From JAICKN01 sp036489565 (GTDB taxonomy: Bacteria; Acidobacteriota; Terriglobia; Terriglobales; Acidobacteriaceae), in the NCBI GenBank assembly GCA_036489565.1, contig DASXFN010000079.1:1-64000 (forward strand): DNA of 64,000 nucleotides, in the 5' to 3' direction. The first letter of the stretch is position 1. Every line of letters starts with the position of its first letter. The notes beneath the pieces are model-generated. The model was not told the DNA's origin, ran no database searches, and saw nothing but the letters and a program-made list of their open reading frames with translations. The translations under genes were made by a program, and so were the position numbers. Below, one piece after another: positions 42,087-50,823 of the stretch.

Positions 42087-43709
42087 CTACTTCTTCTTTT
42101 TGCCTTTTGCTGCGGGCGCGGATGGTTTCTTCTTGGCAGGCTTTTCATTCTTGCCGTGTTTTGGCTTTTCTTCGGACTTCTTCACCGCAGGAGCGGTTTT
42201 CGCGGCCGCTGTTTTTACGGCAGCAACTTTCACTTGCGCAGGCTTTGCCTCCGCAGTTTTCACAACTACAGCAGTTTTTCCCAGAGCTTTTGTGGGTGGC
42301 ACCGGAGCTGGCGGCTCTGCCACAGCACCTTTACCCTTCTTCTTCCCGGCTTTTGCACCATCCGGCGTACCTGCGGCGGCAGCCGCGGCTCCCTTCGCGC
42401 GTCCACGCTTCGGTGCCGGGGGTGGAGGCGGAGGTGGAGGCGCCAATGGCTTGAGGTATTTCAAGATTTCGGTCCGCGATCGCAGCTTGCCGTCCAACAG
42501 AAGCATGAAAACGTCATGCGCGATTTTTGGATACTCCGGCAATTGCGGCGTGATCAGCAACTCCGTCATTTCCGGCAGCGGAAGTTTCTGTTGCACCTGC
42601 CGCCACTTGGTAAAGAAGTTTTTGATCTTCTGGACTACGGCCTGCTTCCGCGAAGTCACCGCCAAAAACAGGACCATCTCAGTACGCGCTTCTGAGAGCA
42701 GCTTCCACGTCCGTGCAGGCGTCGCGGCTTCCTTGCCATTGAGCTTCTTGTCCAGTTCCTTGGCGTGATCTTCCAGATCCTTCCACGACTCCACTAAAGT
42801 TTTGCGCGGAATGCGCTTGCGCAAATCGGCAACGTCTTTGTCCGCCAGACGCGCAGTCAAAAAGTACAGCACCGCCGATGACGGGTCAGGCAGGTATCCC
42901 AATTCATTCATCTGCTGCCGCGTCTTGATCAGTTGGGAAAGGCCATTGGTATCCACCTTAGCGCTCGTCCAATGAGCGTTCAGGATTTTCAGCCAGTCCT
43001 CTTTTTCCAACACCTTCATGATGTGCAGCGGATCGTCTTCGTAAGCAATTTGCTCAATTTCGTATCCGATCGCTTTATCAGTAATGTGATCGAGGTACTG
43101 GTTTTCCTTTGCGCCATCAAAACGAATCTGGGTGCGCTCTTCGAGCGGCCAATGGAAGCGCGCCGCGAAGCGCACAGCCCGAATCATGCGCGAGGGATCT
43201 TCCACAAACGCATAATTGTTCAGGATGCGAATGAGCTTCGCTTCGATATCGGCCACGCCGTTAAATGGATCCATCAGCAGACCCATGGAACCCGCGTTCA
43301 ACGAAAGAGCCATCGCGTTCACTGTGAAATCGCGGCGTCGCAGATCATCCAAAATGGTGGAAGGCGTAACAATGGGCGGCCGCCCGGTTTTTTCGTAGCG
43401 CTCGGTCCGGGCCATGCTGATTTCCGTGCGAACGTTTCCCGGCAGGTTCAGGTAAAGCGTGTTGGTGTCCTCGTCAACCCCGGCAATCGAGGCCCCGGCG
43501 TGCTCCAACTGTTTTTGCAGCTTCAGGGGATTTCCCTGCAGTGTGAAATCCAGATCGCGAATCGGGAATCCGCTGATGATGTCGCGGACCGCCCCTCCGG
43601 TCAGGTACAGGTTCAAGCCGTTAGCACGGGCAATTTCCTGCACCAGATTCACCCCTTTTTGCTGGTTGGGGGTGAGCCGAATCTCCAAAGTGTAGATGTA
43701 ATCAGCCAT
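42087..43709 (-). CDS. CCA tRNA nucleotidyltransferase/poly(A) polymerase-like, with low-complexity tail
   Basis: A 540-aa class II nucleotidyltransferase. The catalytic site is LYLTGGAVRDIISGFPIRDLDF (split: GGAVRD, RDLDF), with the ERxxxxxxxR-type helix RRRDFTVNAMAL and the RMIRAVRFAARF block of the family. The core of about 430 residues is normal. The last 110 residues are unusual: a run of eight prolines, then Ala/Lys/Pro repeats (KTAVVVKTAEAKPA, VKTAAAKTAPA) ending in KGKKKK, like a histone-H1-type tail. It may bind RNA or DNA non-specifically. Whether it adds CCA or A cannot be told from the core alone. Confidence 0.88.
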   Translation of the reverse strand: MADYIYTLEIRLTPNQQKGVNLVQEIARANGLNLYLTGGAVRDIISGFPIRDLDFTLQGNPLKLQKQLEHAGASIAGVDEDTNTLYLNLPGNVRTEISMARTERYEKTGRPPIVTPSTILDDLRRRDFTVNAMALSLNAGSMGLLMDPFNGVADIEAKLIRILNNYAFVEDPSRMIRAVRFAARFHWPLEERTQIRFDGAKENQYLDHITDKAIGYEIEQIAYEDDPLHIMKVLEKEDWLKILNAHWTSAKVDTNGLSQLIKTRQQMNELGYLPDPSSAVLYFLTARLADKDVADLRKRIPRKTLVESWKDLEDHAKELDKKLNGKEAATPARTWKLLSEARTEMVLFLAVTSRKQAVVQKIKNFFTKWRQVQQKLPLPEMTELLITPQLPEYPKIAHDVFMLLLDGKLRSRTEILKYLKPLAPPPPPPPPAPKRGRAKGAAAAAAGTPDGAKAGKKKGKGAVAEPPAPVPPTKALGKTAVVVKTAEAKPAQVKVAAVKTAAAKTAPAVKKSEEKPKHGKNEKPAKKKPSAPAAKGKKKK

Positions 43710-44014
43710 CTTTCTTGTGACTGCTATGACCGCCGGCGCAGATTCATTTCAGGATCTCCTTGCGGCAACTTTTCCACAGGATCCTTTCCGGGAAATTGAC
43801 GGCCCCGAGCCAGCAATCCGTAACCTGCTCTATATAATAGGCTTATACATCCAACGACGGGCTGCGGCAAGCAACTGAAAATAACACAAGGTTAACGATT
43901 TGGCTACTAGGAACGTACGAAATGACAGATTTTTGCGAAAAAGTGTCAAAATCAATGTGAGACGCGAGATACGCTCCACCGCGCCAGTCCGTTTAGCGAG
44001 GGTTTCACCAGGAA
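43710..44014. other. 305-base divergent intergenic region
   Basis: No gene is seen. It contains a good -10-like TATAAT at 43833-43838, but no -35 at a usual distance; a TTGACG at 43796 is too far. It presumably holds the promoters for cca (minus) and the 44.0-kb pair (plus). Nothing else stands out. Confidence 0.5.
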
Positions 44015-44488
44015 ATGCCTTCCACCCATAAAAAAGTCATCGTCCGCAAAATGGATCGTGACACGCTTAATGGCTACGTCGCTCCGGCGCACTTTGTTCA
44101 GGAAGGCAAATTGGAGTTGTTGAACACTGCGGGCAATGTGGTGGGGATTGAGCTTCGCGACATCCGCGCGGTCTATTTTGTCCGCGAATTTGGAGACACC
44201 GAAGCGCTGAGCCGCAAGACTTTCACTACCCGTCCTCGCACGGAGGGCCTTTGGGTTCGGCTCAAATTCAAAGACAGCGAACAACTCGAAGGCATGATGC
44301 CCAATGATCTCTCGCTGAACAGCGCGGAAGGTTTTTTGGTGAACCCTCCGGACATGCGTTCCAACATACAGCGCATTTTTGTGCCCCGCGTCGCGCTTGA
44401 GTCGCTTACGGTTCTCGCCGTCATCGGCGCCGCCAAACGCCGTCGCGGACAACCCGATCAGCGGCAAGTAGCCTTATTTGATGAATGA
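44015..44488 (+). CDS. Conserved-looking cytoplasmic protein of unknown function
   Basis: A 157-aa protein with a beta-rich core: MDRDTLNGYVAPAHF, LELLNTAGNVVGIELRDIRA, VYFVREFGD, and the motif RPRTEGLWVRLKFKDSEQLEG, ending near MMPNDLSLNSAEGF. The style recalls small DUF6982-like or PilZ-adjacent domains found in Acidobacteria and Myxococcota; I am not certain of the name. The ribosome site is AGGA close to the ATG. The gene overlaps the next by ATGA, so the two are coupled. Confidence 0.75.
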   Translation: MPSTHKKVIVRKMDRDTLNGYVAPAHFVQEGKLELLNTAGNVVGIELRDIRAVYFVREFGDTEALSRKTFTTRPRTEGLWVRLKFKDSEQLEGMMPNDLSLNSAEGFLVNPPDMRSNIQRIFVPRVALESLTVLAVIGAAKRRRGQPDQRQVALFDE

Positions 44489-44988
44489 GCTTGGAAAAGC
44501 TCAATAACAAATTGCTGTCAAAAAAATCCCAAATGAAAAAGAAACACGGCCTGAAATACCAGCTCCATGAACATTCCATGAGTCTGGCGAGTGTGGCCAT
44601 TGTGACCTTGTGGATCGTGGCTTACAGCAAGTCTGACCCCAGCACGCACTGGGGATCTTTTTTCGGCAACGCCATCGCTGACTGGAGCGGTGTTCTGGTC
44701 ACAGTGATCGCCACCAAATATTTTTACGAATTGGGATCGGCGGAAAGCCGCCAGCCGCCGAAAGAAACCCTCGGACGCATTCGCGGTCTATTGCTCAGGC
44801 ACTCGCTTAGCATCTTTCTCATCGTAACTGGAATTGGATGGGTGCTCCTATTTGTCCACATGAATCCGCAAGCAAAGTGGGGCCAGGTGGTAGGCAACAT
44901 CGTCTCCGAGTGGACGCAAATCTTCGGCATGGTAATCCTCACCAAGCGTCTGGTGGAACGGCATTCCAAGGAATCCCACCGCCAATAG
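44485..44988 (+). CDS. Membrane protein of unknown function
   Basis: A 167-aa protein with about four hydrophobic segments in two similar halves: MSLASVAIVTLWIVAY then WGSFFGNAIADWSGVLVTVI, and SLSIFLIVTGIGWVLLFV then WGQVVGNIVSEWTQIFGMVI. The repeated pattern (W-G-x(3)-GN-x(4)-W) suggests an internal duplication. No family is recognised. It is translationally coupled to the upstream beta-rich protein. Confidence 0.75.
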   Translation: MSLEKLNNKLLSKKSQMKKKHGLKYQLHEHSMSLASVAIVTLWIVAYSKSDPSTHWGSFFGNAIADWSGVLVTVIATKYFYELGSAESRQPPKETLGRIRGLLLRHSLSIFLIVTGIGWVLLFVHMNPQAKWGQVVGNIVSEWTQIFGMVILTKRLVERHSKESHRQ

Positions 44989-45201
44989 GCTCCTACCCTC
45001 AGTGACTAGCGAAGAGTACTTTTCGGTTACCTTTGAGTACTGAAGGTTCACAAAATTCTTGCTTGCGCGCTCAAAAATGGGATACCGTTTGCTTCTCCCT
45101 TTTTGGAGTCATGATTGTTGCTTCCTTTTCATGTGGAAGACGCTAACTTAGCGGCGGCAAGGCCCCGCTCCCTTGTGTGGTTTCCGGAGAACAAACACTT
45201 T

Positions 45202-48200
45202 ATGAGAATTCGCGTATCCCTGCCCCTTTTGTGCGCAACCTTCGTCTGCTGGATGGCTTGTGTCTCCGGATTTGCGCAGACCAATGCCGCTCAAATCAGC
45301 GCACCCCAGCCACTGATCGTTCAACGCGTGGACAATTCACAGCTGGTTACTTTGCAGGGGAACACGCACCCATTGGCGCAATCACTCTCTGATCTGGGCG
45401 CCGCCGCGCCGAGTTTAAGCATGCAGCGCATGCTGCTGTTATTGAAGCGAAGCCCGGGGCAGCAATCCGCCTTGGCGCAACTACTCGAAGATCAGCAGGA
45501 GAAAAATTCGCCCAGCTACCATCAATGGCTTACGCCTGCGCAATTCGGCGAGAAGTTCGGTGCCGCGCCCCAAGATATTCAGACCGTGACGGCGTGGCTT
45601 CAGTCCTCCGGCTTTCAGGTAACGCAGGTAAGCCAGGCGCGCGACATTATTGAATTTTCAGGCACTGCCGCGCAAGTGCAGGCGGCCTTCCACACAACCA
45701 TTCACAGTTATCTCGCGAAAGATGGTCCGCATTGGGCCAACGCCAGTGACCCGCAGATTCCCGCTGCGCTCGTCCCCGCAGTGGTAGGCATCGAATCGCT
45801 CAATAACTTTCCGCGCAGGGCCGCGAATGAGTTCTATGGCACCTATTCGAAGAACGCGCACAAGTTGACTTCAGCCCCGCAGTTTACGTTTGCTGGTGAT
45901 TGCGATTCTGACAACAACTGCTATGCGGTGAGTCCTTACGACTTCGCCACCATCTATAACGTATTGCCGCTGTGGACCAGCAATATTGACGGTACCGGCC
46001 AGACCATCGCCGTTGTGGGGCGTTCAAACATTGATACTTCCGACATCTCAACCTTCCGCACCTTATTTGACCTGCCGCCAGCGGACAGCAACCACCTTCA
46101 GGTCATTCTGAACGGTCCTGACCCCGGCCTGAATGACGACGAGAGCGAAGCCGACATTGATGTGCAGTGGTCCGGAGCAGTCGCGAAAAATGCCAAGATT
46201 GATTTCGTCGTTTCCGCCTCTACCCCAAGCACCGATGGCGTGGACCTTTCCGCACTCTACATTATTGACAATAATCTGGCCTCCATCCTGAGTGAGAGCT
46301 TTGGCCAGTGTGAGTTGTTTCTGGGAACGACTGGAAACTCTTTCTATGCATCGCTCTGGCAGCAGGCGGCCGCCCAGGGAATCAGCATTTTTCTTTCCAC
46401 CGGCGATAGTGGTGCAGCGGCTTGCGATAACAACATTGGCACCGTTCCTCAACCAGCGCTAAATGGTCTTGCAGTGAGCGGCCTGGCTTCCACTCCCTAC
46501 AACGTGGCGGTGGGCGGTACCGATTTTGACGATGCGACTTTAGCCAAAGTACACCTCTACTGGAACGCAACTGATGATCCGACCACGCAGGCTTCCGCTT
46601 TAAGCTACATCCCGGAGACCACCTGGAACGACAGTTGCACCAACGCAATTTTTGGAACGGTCTCAGGCTTGAGCACCGATCCTGAAGTAAATTGCAACAA
46701 TCAGGCATTGTCCCCAGATCCTCCGGCGGGGCAGTTCATCTGGACAGTTGGCGCGGGCGGCGGTGTTAGCACCAAATATGCCAAACCCTCCTGGCAGACC
46801 GGAACGGGTGTTCCGGCGGATGGTAAACGTGATCTTCCAGACGTTTCCCTGTTTGCCAGCAATGGATTCGTCGGCAATTTTTACGTCATCTGCGAAGCGG
46901 ACATCACAGGCGGTACCTGTGACTTAAATGACCTCGCTGGTTTTGGTGGAACATCAGTGTCCACGCCAGCATTCGCCGGCATCATGGCGCTGGTGAACCA
47001 GCAGATGGCAACATCCACTGGAAATGCAAATTTCCGCCAGGGAAATCCCAACTACGTTCTATATAACCTTGCCAGCACTGTTCCGAGCGCATTTCACGAC
47101 ATTGCTAGCGGCAGCACCATTTCCATGCCATGTCAGAAGGGGAGTTCGGATTGCACTGTCGGCAATCCTGCGCACGATAATGGATTGTTAAACGGATACG
47201 CCACTGGAACCGGTTACGACCTGGCAACCGGACTGGGCTCAGTGGACGCCAACGCTCTGGTCACCAATTGGCACACGGTAAGCTTCAACGGAACCATTAC
47301 CACCCTGTCGGCTCCCAGTCCTACTTCCATCACTCATGGCCAGTCAGTCAGCGTTACCGTAACGGTCGCGGCTCAGACGCCAGTGAGTGGAACGCCGAGC
47401 GGAAGTGTTTCTCTCTTGACCAATACCGGCCAGAACGTCGGCAGCTTTCCTTTAGTTAGCGGCTCGGTAACGGCAAGCACCAAATTGTTGCCCGGCGGCA
47501 CCATTACTCTGACAGCGCACTATGAAGGCGATGGAACCTTCGGCGGCAGCGATTCGTCACCGTCAGCGGCGATCACCGTGACCCCGGAAAGTAGTTTGAC
47601 AACGCTGAATCTGGAAACCTTTGACTCGTCCGGAAACCAGACGGGTGCGAACGTTACCACATCATCCTATGGCGAGCGGAAAGATCTGAATATGAGTGTG
47701 ACCAACTCCTCGGCTTCAGTCTGCTCTCCTCTTGGACCGCTCGCTTGCCCTTCGGGCACACTCACCGTCACCGACAACGGCAATGCTTTCGATGGTGGAA
47801 GCTTCACCCTTAACAGCTTGGGATCGTCGGATGACCAGATCACTGATCTTGCCGTCGGATCGCACAACATCCAGGCGCAGTACCCGGGAGATGCAAGTTT
47901 CAACACCAGCTCCGTCACCGATGCCATCACGATCACCAAGGCTGTAACCAGCTTTTCCACGTTCTCGATTCCCGGAAGCGCCGCAGCCCAAACGCCGGTT
48001 AATTTTTCCGCAACGGTGACCGCGCAGAGTTTTGGCGCTCTTCCCACAGGAACGATCACTTTTCTTTCCGATGGGACGCCACTGTCTGGCGCGGTTACTA
48101 CCCTGATAAACCGTCCATCTAACGGCGCAGTTTCTTACAAAGGAACGCTGACCGTCACATTCTCATCGGCCGGCACTCATACCATCACGGCGACTTACAG

Positions 48201-48810
48201 CGGTGACGCAAACTACGCCAACGCGACCTCCACAGGCGCGACCATCCAAGTGGGGGCAGCGGGCACCAATGACTTCGGGCTCTCAATCCCGGCAACGCTT
48301 CCAGCCACTCGCGGAACGGCTGCTACAGCAACCCTCACCGTAACTGGCCAGAGCACATATGCGGGGACTATCAACTTTACGGGTGCCTCATGTACTGGAT
48401 TGCCCAGCGAGGCATCCTGCAGTTTCAATCCCCCATCCGTGACCGGATCGGGGACGACTGTCATTTCCGTTACCACGACGCGACCACATGCACGCGGCAC
48501 CCAGCAAGCGAATGCCTCGCCCGGTTCAATGGGTTCATGGTGGGCCCTGAGCGGCGGCGGACTATTCAGTTGTGTTCTGCTTCTCGGCGTGCCCAGAAAA
48601 CGGCGCTGGGGAGGACTGCTTTCTGTCCTGTTCTTTGCTGTCCTCATGATGAGCGTAAGCTGCGGCGGAGGCTCTACAGGCGGCGGGGGTGGCGGAGGTG
48701 GTGGTGGAACGACAGATCCGGGGACGCCCACAGGCACGTCTACCGTGACGGTAACCGCTACCGATGGGACTCATACTCACTCGACAATATTTAGTCTGAC
48801 AGTTCAATAA
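45202..48810 (+). CDS. Secreted sedolisin/kumamolisin (S53) protease with Ig-like repeats
   Basis: A 1202-aa exported serine-carboxyl protease. A signal peptide (PLLCATFVCWMACVSGFAQ) is followed by a pro-domain (about residues 50-190, SPSYHQWLTPAQFGEKFG). The catalytic domain has Glu316 and Asp320 (ESEADIDVQW), the oxyanion Asp402 (LSTGDSGAA) and the nucleophile Ser585 (GGTSVSTPAFAGI). Three Ig-like repeats follow at about residues 690-1010, with phrases such as HYEGDGTFGGSDSS and TYSGDANYANATS. Near the C terminus two hydrophobic segments flank PRKRR and the second ends in SVSCGGG, followed by a glycine run. It is probably acid-active and surface-linked. ATG 45202 starts right before the signal peptide; the frame opens 29 codons earlier. 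Confidence 0.93.
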   Translation: MRIRVSLPLLCATFVCWMACVSGFAQTNAAQISAPQPLIVQRVDNSQLVTLQGNTHPLAQSLSDLGAAAPSLSMQRMLLLLKRSPGQQSALAQLLEDQQEKNSPSYHQWLTPAQFGEKFGAAPQDIQTVTAWLQSSGFQVTQVSQARDIIEFSGTAAQVQAAFHTTIHSYLAKDGPHWANASDPQIPAALVPAVVGIESLNNFPRRAANEFYGTYSKNAHKLTSAPQFTFAGDCDSDNNCYAVSPYDFATIYNVLPLWTSNIDGTGQTIAVVGRSNIDTSDISTFRTLFDLPPADSNHLQVILNGPDPGLNDDESEADIDVQWSGAVAKNAKIDFVVSASTPSTDGVDLSALYIIDNNLASILSESFGQCELFLGTTGNSFYASLWQQAAAQGISIFLSTGDSGAAACDNNIGTVPQPALNGLAVSGLASTPYNVAVGGTDFDDATLAKVHLYWNATDDPTTQASALSYIPETTWNDSCTNAIFGTVSGLSTDPEVNCNNQALSPDPPAGQFIWTVGAGGGVSTKYAKPSWQTGTGVPADGKRDLPDVSLFASNGFVGNFYVICEADITGGTCDLNDLAGFGGTSVSTPAFAGIMALVNQQMATSTGNANFRQGNPNYVLYNLASTVPSAFHDIASGSTISMPCQKGSSDCTVGNPAHDNGLLNGYATGTGYDLATGLGSVDANALVTNWHTVSFNGTITTLSAPSPTSITHGQSVSVTVTVAAQTPVSGTPSGSVSLLTNTGQNVGSFPLVSGSVTASTKLLPGGTITLTAHYEGDGTFGGSDSSPSAAITVTPESSLTTLNLETFDSSGNQTGANVTTSSYGERKDLNMSVTNSSASVCSPLGPLACPSGTLTVTDNGNAFDGGSFTLNSLGSSDDQITDLAVGSHNIQAQYPGDASFNTSSVTDAITITKAVTSFSTFSIPGSAAAQTPVNFSATVTAQSFGALPTGTITFLSDGTPLSGAVTTLINRPSNGAVSYKGTLTVTFSSAGTHTITATYSGDANYANATSTGATIQVGAAGTNDFGLSIPATLPATRGTAATATLTVTGQSTYAGTINFTGASCTGLPSEASCSFNPPSVTGSGTTVISVTTTRPHARGTQQANASPGSMGSWWALSGGGLFSCVLLLGVPRKRRWGGLLSVLFFAVLMMSVSCGGGSTGGGGGGGGGGTTDPGTPTGTSTVTVTATDGTHTHSTIFSLTVQ

Positions 48811-48838
48811 CTTTTGTTTCGAGTTAAAGGACAATGAC

Positions 48839-48871
48839 AAGGACGAGAGCAACTCTCGTCCTTCTTTTATT
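48839..48871 (+). terminator. Rho-independent terminator after the S53 protease gene
   Basis: A perfect 11-bp stem AAGGACGAGAG / CTCTCGTCCTT with a CAA loop, then CTTTTATT. It lies 28 bases after the stop. Confidence 0.88.
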
Positions 48872-48954
48872 CAATCTCGCGTTTCGCGCGGGGTGAACAC
48901 CGCTCATCGCCACAACCCGCCTGGTGTAGGATTATTCAGATCAAGGCACTCCCC

Positions 48955-49950
48955 ATGAAACTTGGCGCAATCGCGAAATCCCTCGGCTTGTCTCTCGAAA
49001 ATGGTTCACCGGAAACTGAAATAACGGGTGTGGCAGGCATTGAAGAGGCCAGCCCCGGACAAATCACCTTCGTTTCCAATCCCAAATATGCAGCCGTCGC
49101 GAAAACCACAAAAGCGTCCGCCCTTATCGTGGACGAAAAATTCCCGGCGGTTTCCACGGCCTTGCTTCGAGGCCCAAATCCTTACCTTGCATTTGCGAAA
49201 GCTATCGAATTGTTTTACCAGCCGCCTCGGTACGAGCCGGGCATTCATCCCACTGCGGCAATTCATCCCACAGCGAAAATTGCCCAGGACGCGCACATTG
49301 GCCCTTACGTCTCGGTTGATCGTGATGTGGAAATTGGGCCGCAAGCAATCTTACTAGCACACGTTGTGATTTACGCCGGGGTACAAATCGGCAGCAACTT
49401 TTTTGCCCACGCGCACTCCGTAGTCCGGGAATTTTGCCGCATTGGCAACAATGTGATTTTGCAGAACGGCGTCATTATCGGCGGCGATGGCTACGGCTTT
49501 GCCAAGGACGAGCTTGGCCGCTGGCAAAAAATTCTGCAATCAGGCCCTACCGTTTTGGAAGATGACGTCGAAGTGCAATCGAATTCCTGCGTGGACCGCG
49601 CCAGCGTCGGCGAAACCCGCATTGCCCGCGGCGTGAAAATAGATAATCTTGCGCAAATCGGCCACGGCTCCTCCATCGGAGAAAATACTTTGCTGTGCGC
49701 CCAGGTCGGCCTCGCCGGTTCCACCGAAGTCGGCAAGAACGCCATTCTCGCCGGACAGGTCGGCGTTGCCGGACATTGCCACGTGGGCGACGGCGTCATC
49801 ATCACCGCGCAAAGCGGCACCCACGGAGACATCCCCGCCGGCTCGATGGTCAGCGGCGCTCCCGCCTTCGATCACAAACTCTGGCTGCGCTGCATGGCTG
49901 TATTTCCCAAGCTCCCCGAAATCGCGAAACTCCTGCGAACGCAAAAGTAG
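48955..49950 (+). CDS. lpxD: UDP-3-O-acylglucosamine N-acyltransferase LpxD
   Basis: A 331-aa lipid A enzyme adding the N-linked acyl chain. The N-terminal uridine-binding domain reads ITGVAGIEEASPGQITFVSN. The left-handed beta-helix of hexapeptide repeats begins at PTAAIHPTAKIAQDAHIGP and runs to the GTHGDIPAGSMVSGAPA end. The His used as catalytic base is in the IGHGSSIG region. Its presence implies a lipopolysaccharide outer membrane. It is not next to fabZ or lpxA here. The terminator upstream of it suggests its own promoter. Confidence 0.95.
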   Translation: MKLGAIAKSLGLSLENGSPETEITGVAGIEEASPGQITFVSNPKYAAVAKTTKASALIVDEKFPAVSTALLRGPNPYLAFAKAIELFYQPPRYEPGIHPTAAIHPTAKIAQDAHIGPYVSVDRDVEIGPQAILLAHVVIYAGVQIGSNFFAHAHSVVREFCRIGNNVILQNGVIIGGDGYGFAKDELGRWQKILQSGPTVLEDDVEVQSNSCVDRASVGETRIARGVKIDNLAQIGHGSSIGENTLLCAQVGLAGSTEVGKNAILAGQVGVAGHCHVGDGVIITAQSGTHGDIPAGSMVSGAPAFDHKLWLRCMAVFPKLPEIAKLLRTQK

Positions 49951-49979
49951 CGTAATCCTGATCGCGCTTCCTTTAAAAA

Positions 49980-50010
49980 TGTCATCCCGAAGCGCAGCGA
50001 GGGATCTTGC
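49980..50010. repeat. Dispersed repeat half-copy E
   Basis: GTCATCCCGAAGCGCAGCGAGGGATC, an arm of the GTCATTCCGAGC family, in the 125-base gap between lpxD and plsC (convergent). No second arm is seen. Confidence 0.6.
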
Positions 50011-50075
50011 GACGATCAAAATCTTATTTGCTGTTTAACGGAGAGCAACCATCGTGGCGGTCTTTTGGGCAGTAT

Positions 50076-50792
50076 TCACGCCGGCTGTTCCTGCATCTCC
50101 ACCGGCAGCGAACTATTCACCGCGCTTCGCACCTTCGCCATTAATGATTCCCGGCTGCCAAAATCCTTAGGTTCGATCGGCTCGTGGAAGATGATCTCGA
50201 CCGTCTTCGGCTTGATGGCAAACCTTCCTTTCGGCATCACGTAATGCGTGCCCACAATCGTGACCGGAACCACCGGGACCTGGCACTCTTCCGCTAAATA
50301 AAACGGGCCCTTTTTGAAGGGAAGCAATTTGCCGTCGAAGGAGCGGCTTCCTTCAACATAAATCGTCATATTGATGCCCTTGCGAATCACATCAACCGCG
50401 CCGCGGATCGCGCCAATTCCACTCTTGTGGCTTCCTCGTTCAACCGGCACCAGATCGCCCATCAGCATGGTGCGCCCCAGGAGCGGATATTTGAAAAGAT
50501 CATGCCTTGCCATCACCGATGTGCGCCGTGGAATCAGCGGCAGCATCAGCGGCGGATCAATATTCGAAACATGGTTTGACATGAAAATATAAGTCCGCGC
50601 CGGATCAATCTTTTCCAGCCCGACTGTTTGCACCTTGACCCCGGCAACGCGCACGCCGGTAAAAGCCACCCACATGCCAACCCGGTAAATAAGCCGCACG
50701 TCGCCCGTCAAAAATGTCCACGGAAAACAAATGAGCGCCGTAAACGGCAGCATGAACATCCAGAAGCCCAACATCATAACGGTACGAATCAC
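50076..50792 (-). CDS. plsC: 1-acyl-sn-glycerol-3-phosphate acyltransferase
   Basis: A 238-aa membrane-bound acyltransferase making phosphatidate. The catalytic H(X4)D motif is NHVSNIDPP, and the glycerol-phosphate-binding block is VEGSRSFDGKLLPFKKGPF; VPVVPVTIVGTHYVMP follows. Two hydrophobic segments lie at the N terminus (MMLGFWMFMLPFTALICFPW). GTG 50792 is chosen for its AAGGAG ten bases upstream; the frame is open to TTG 50822. It is close to mpl (gap 31 bases) on the same strand. Confidence 0.93.
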   Translation of the reverse strand: MIRTVMMLGFWMFMLPFTALICFPWTFLTGDVRLIYRVGMWVAFTGVRVAGVKVQTVGLEKIDPARTYIFMSNHVSNIDPPLMLPLIPRRTSVMARHDLFKYPLLGRTMLMGDLVPVERGSHKSGIGAIRGAVDVIRKGINMTIYVEGSRSFDGKLLPFKKGPFYLAEECQVPVVPVTIVGTHYVMPKGRFAIKPKTVEIIFHEPIEPKDFGSRESLMAKVRSAVNSSLPVEMQEQPA

Positions 50793-50823
50793 TGTCGGGG
50801 TTCTCCTTGGACTTTTGAGCAAT

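Noticed and set aside
45658..46708. Short minus-strand frames under the S53 protease gene
   Set aside because: No motifs and no start signals; shadows of the protease.
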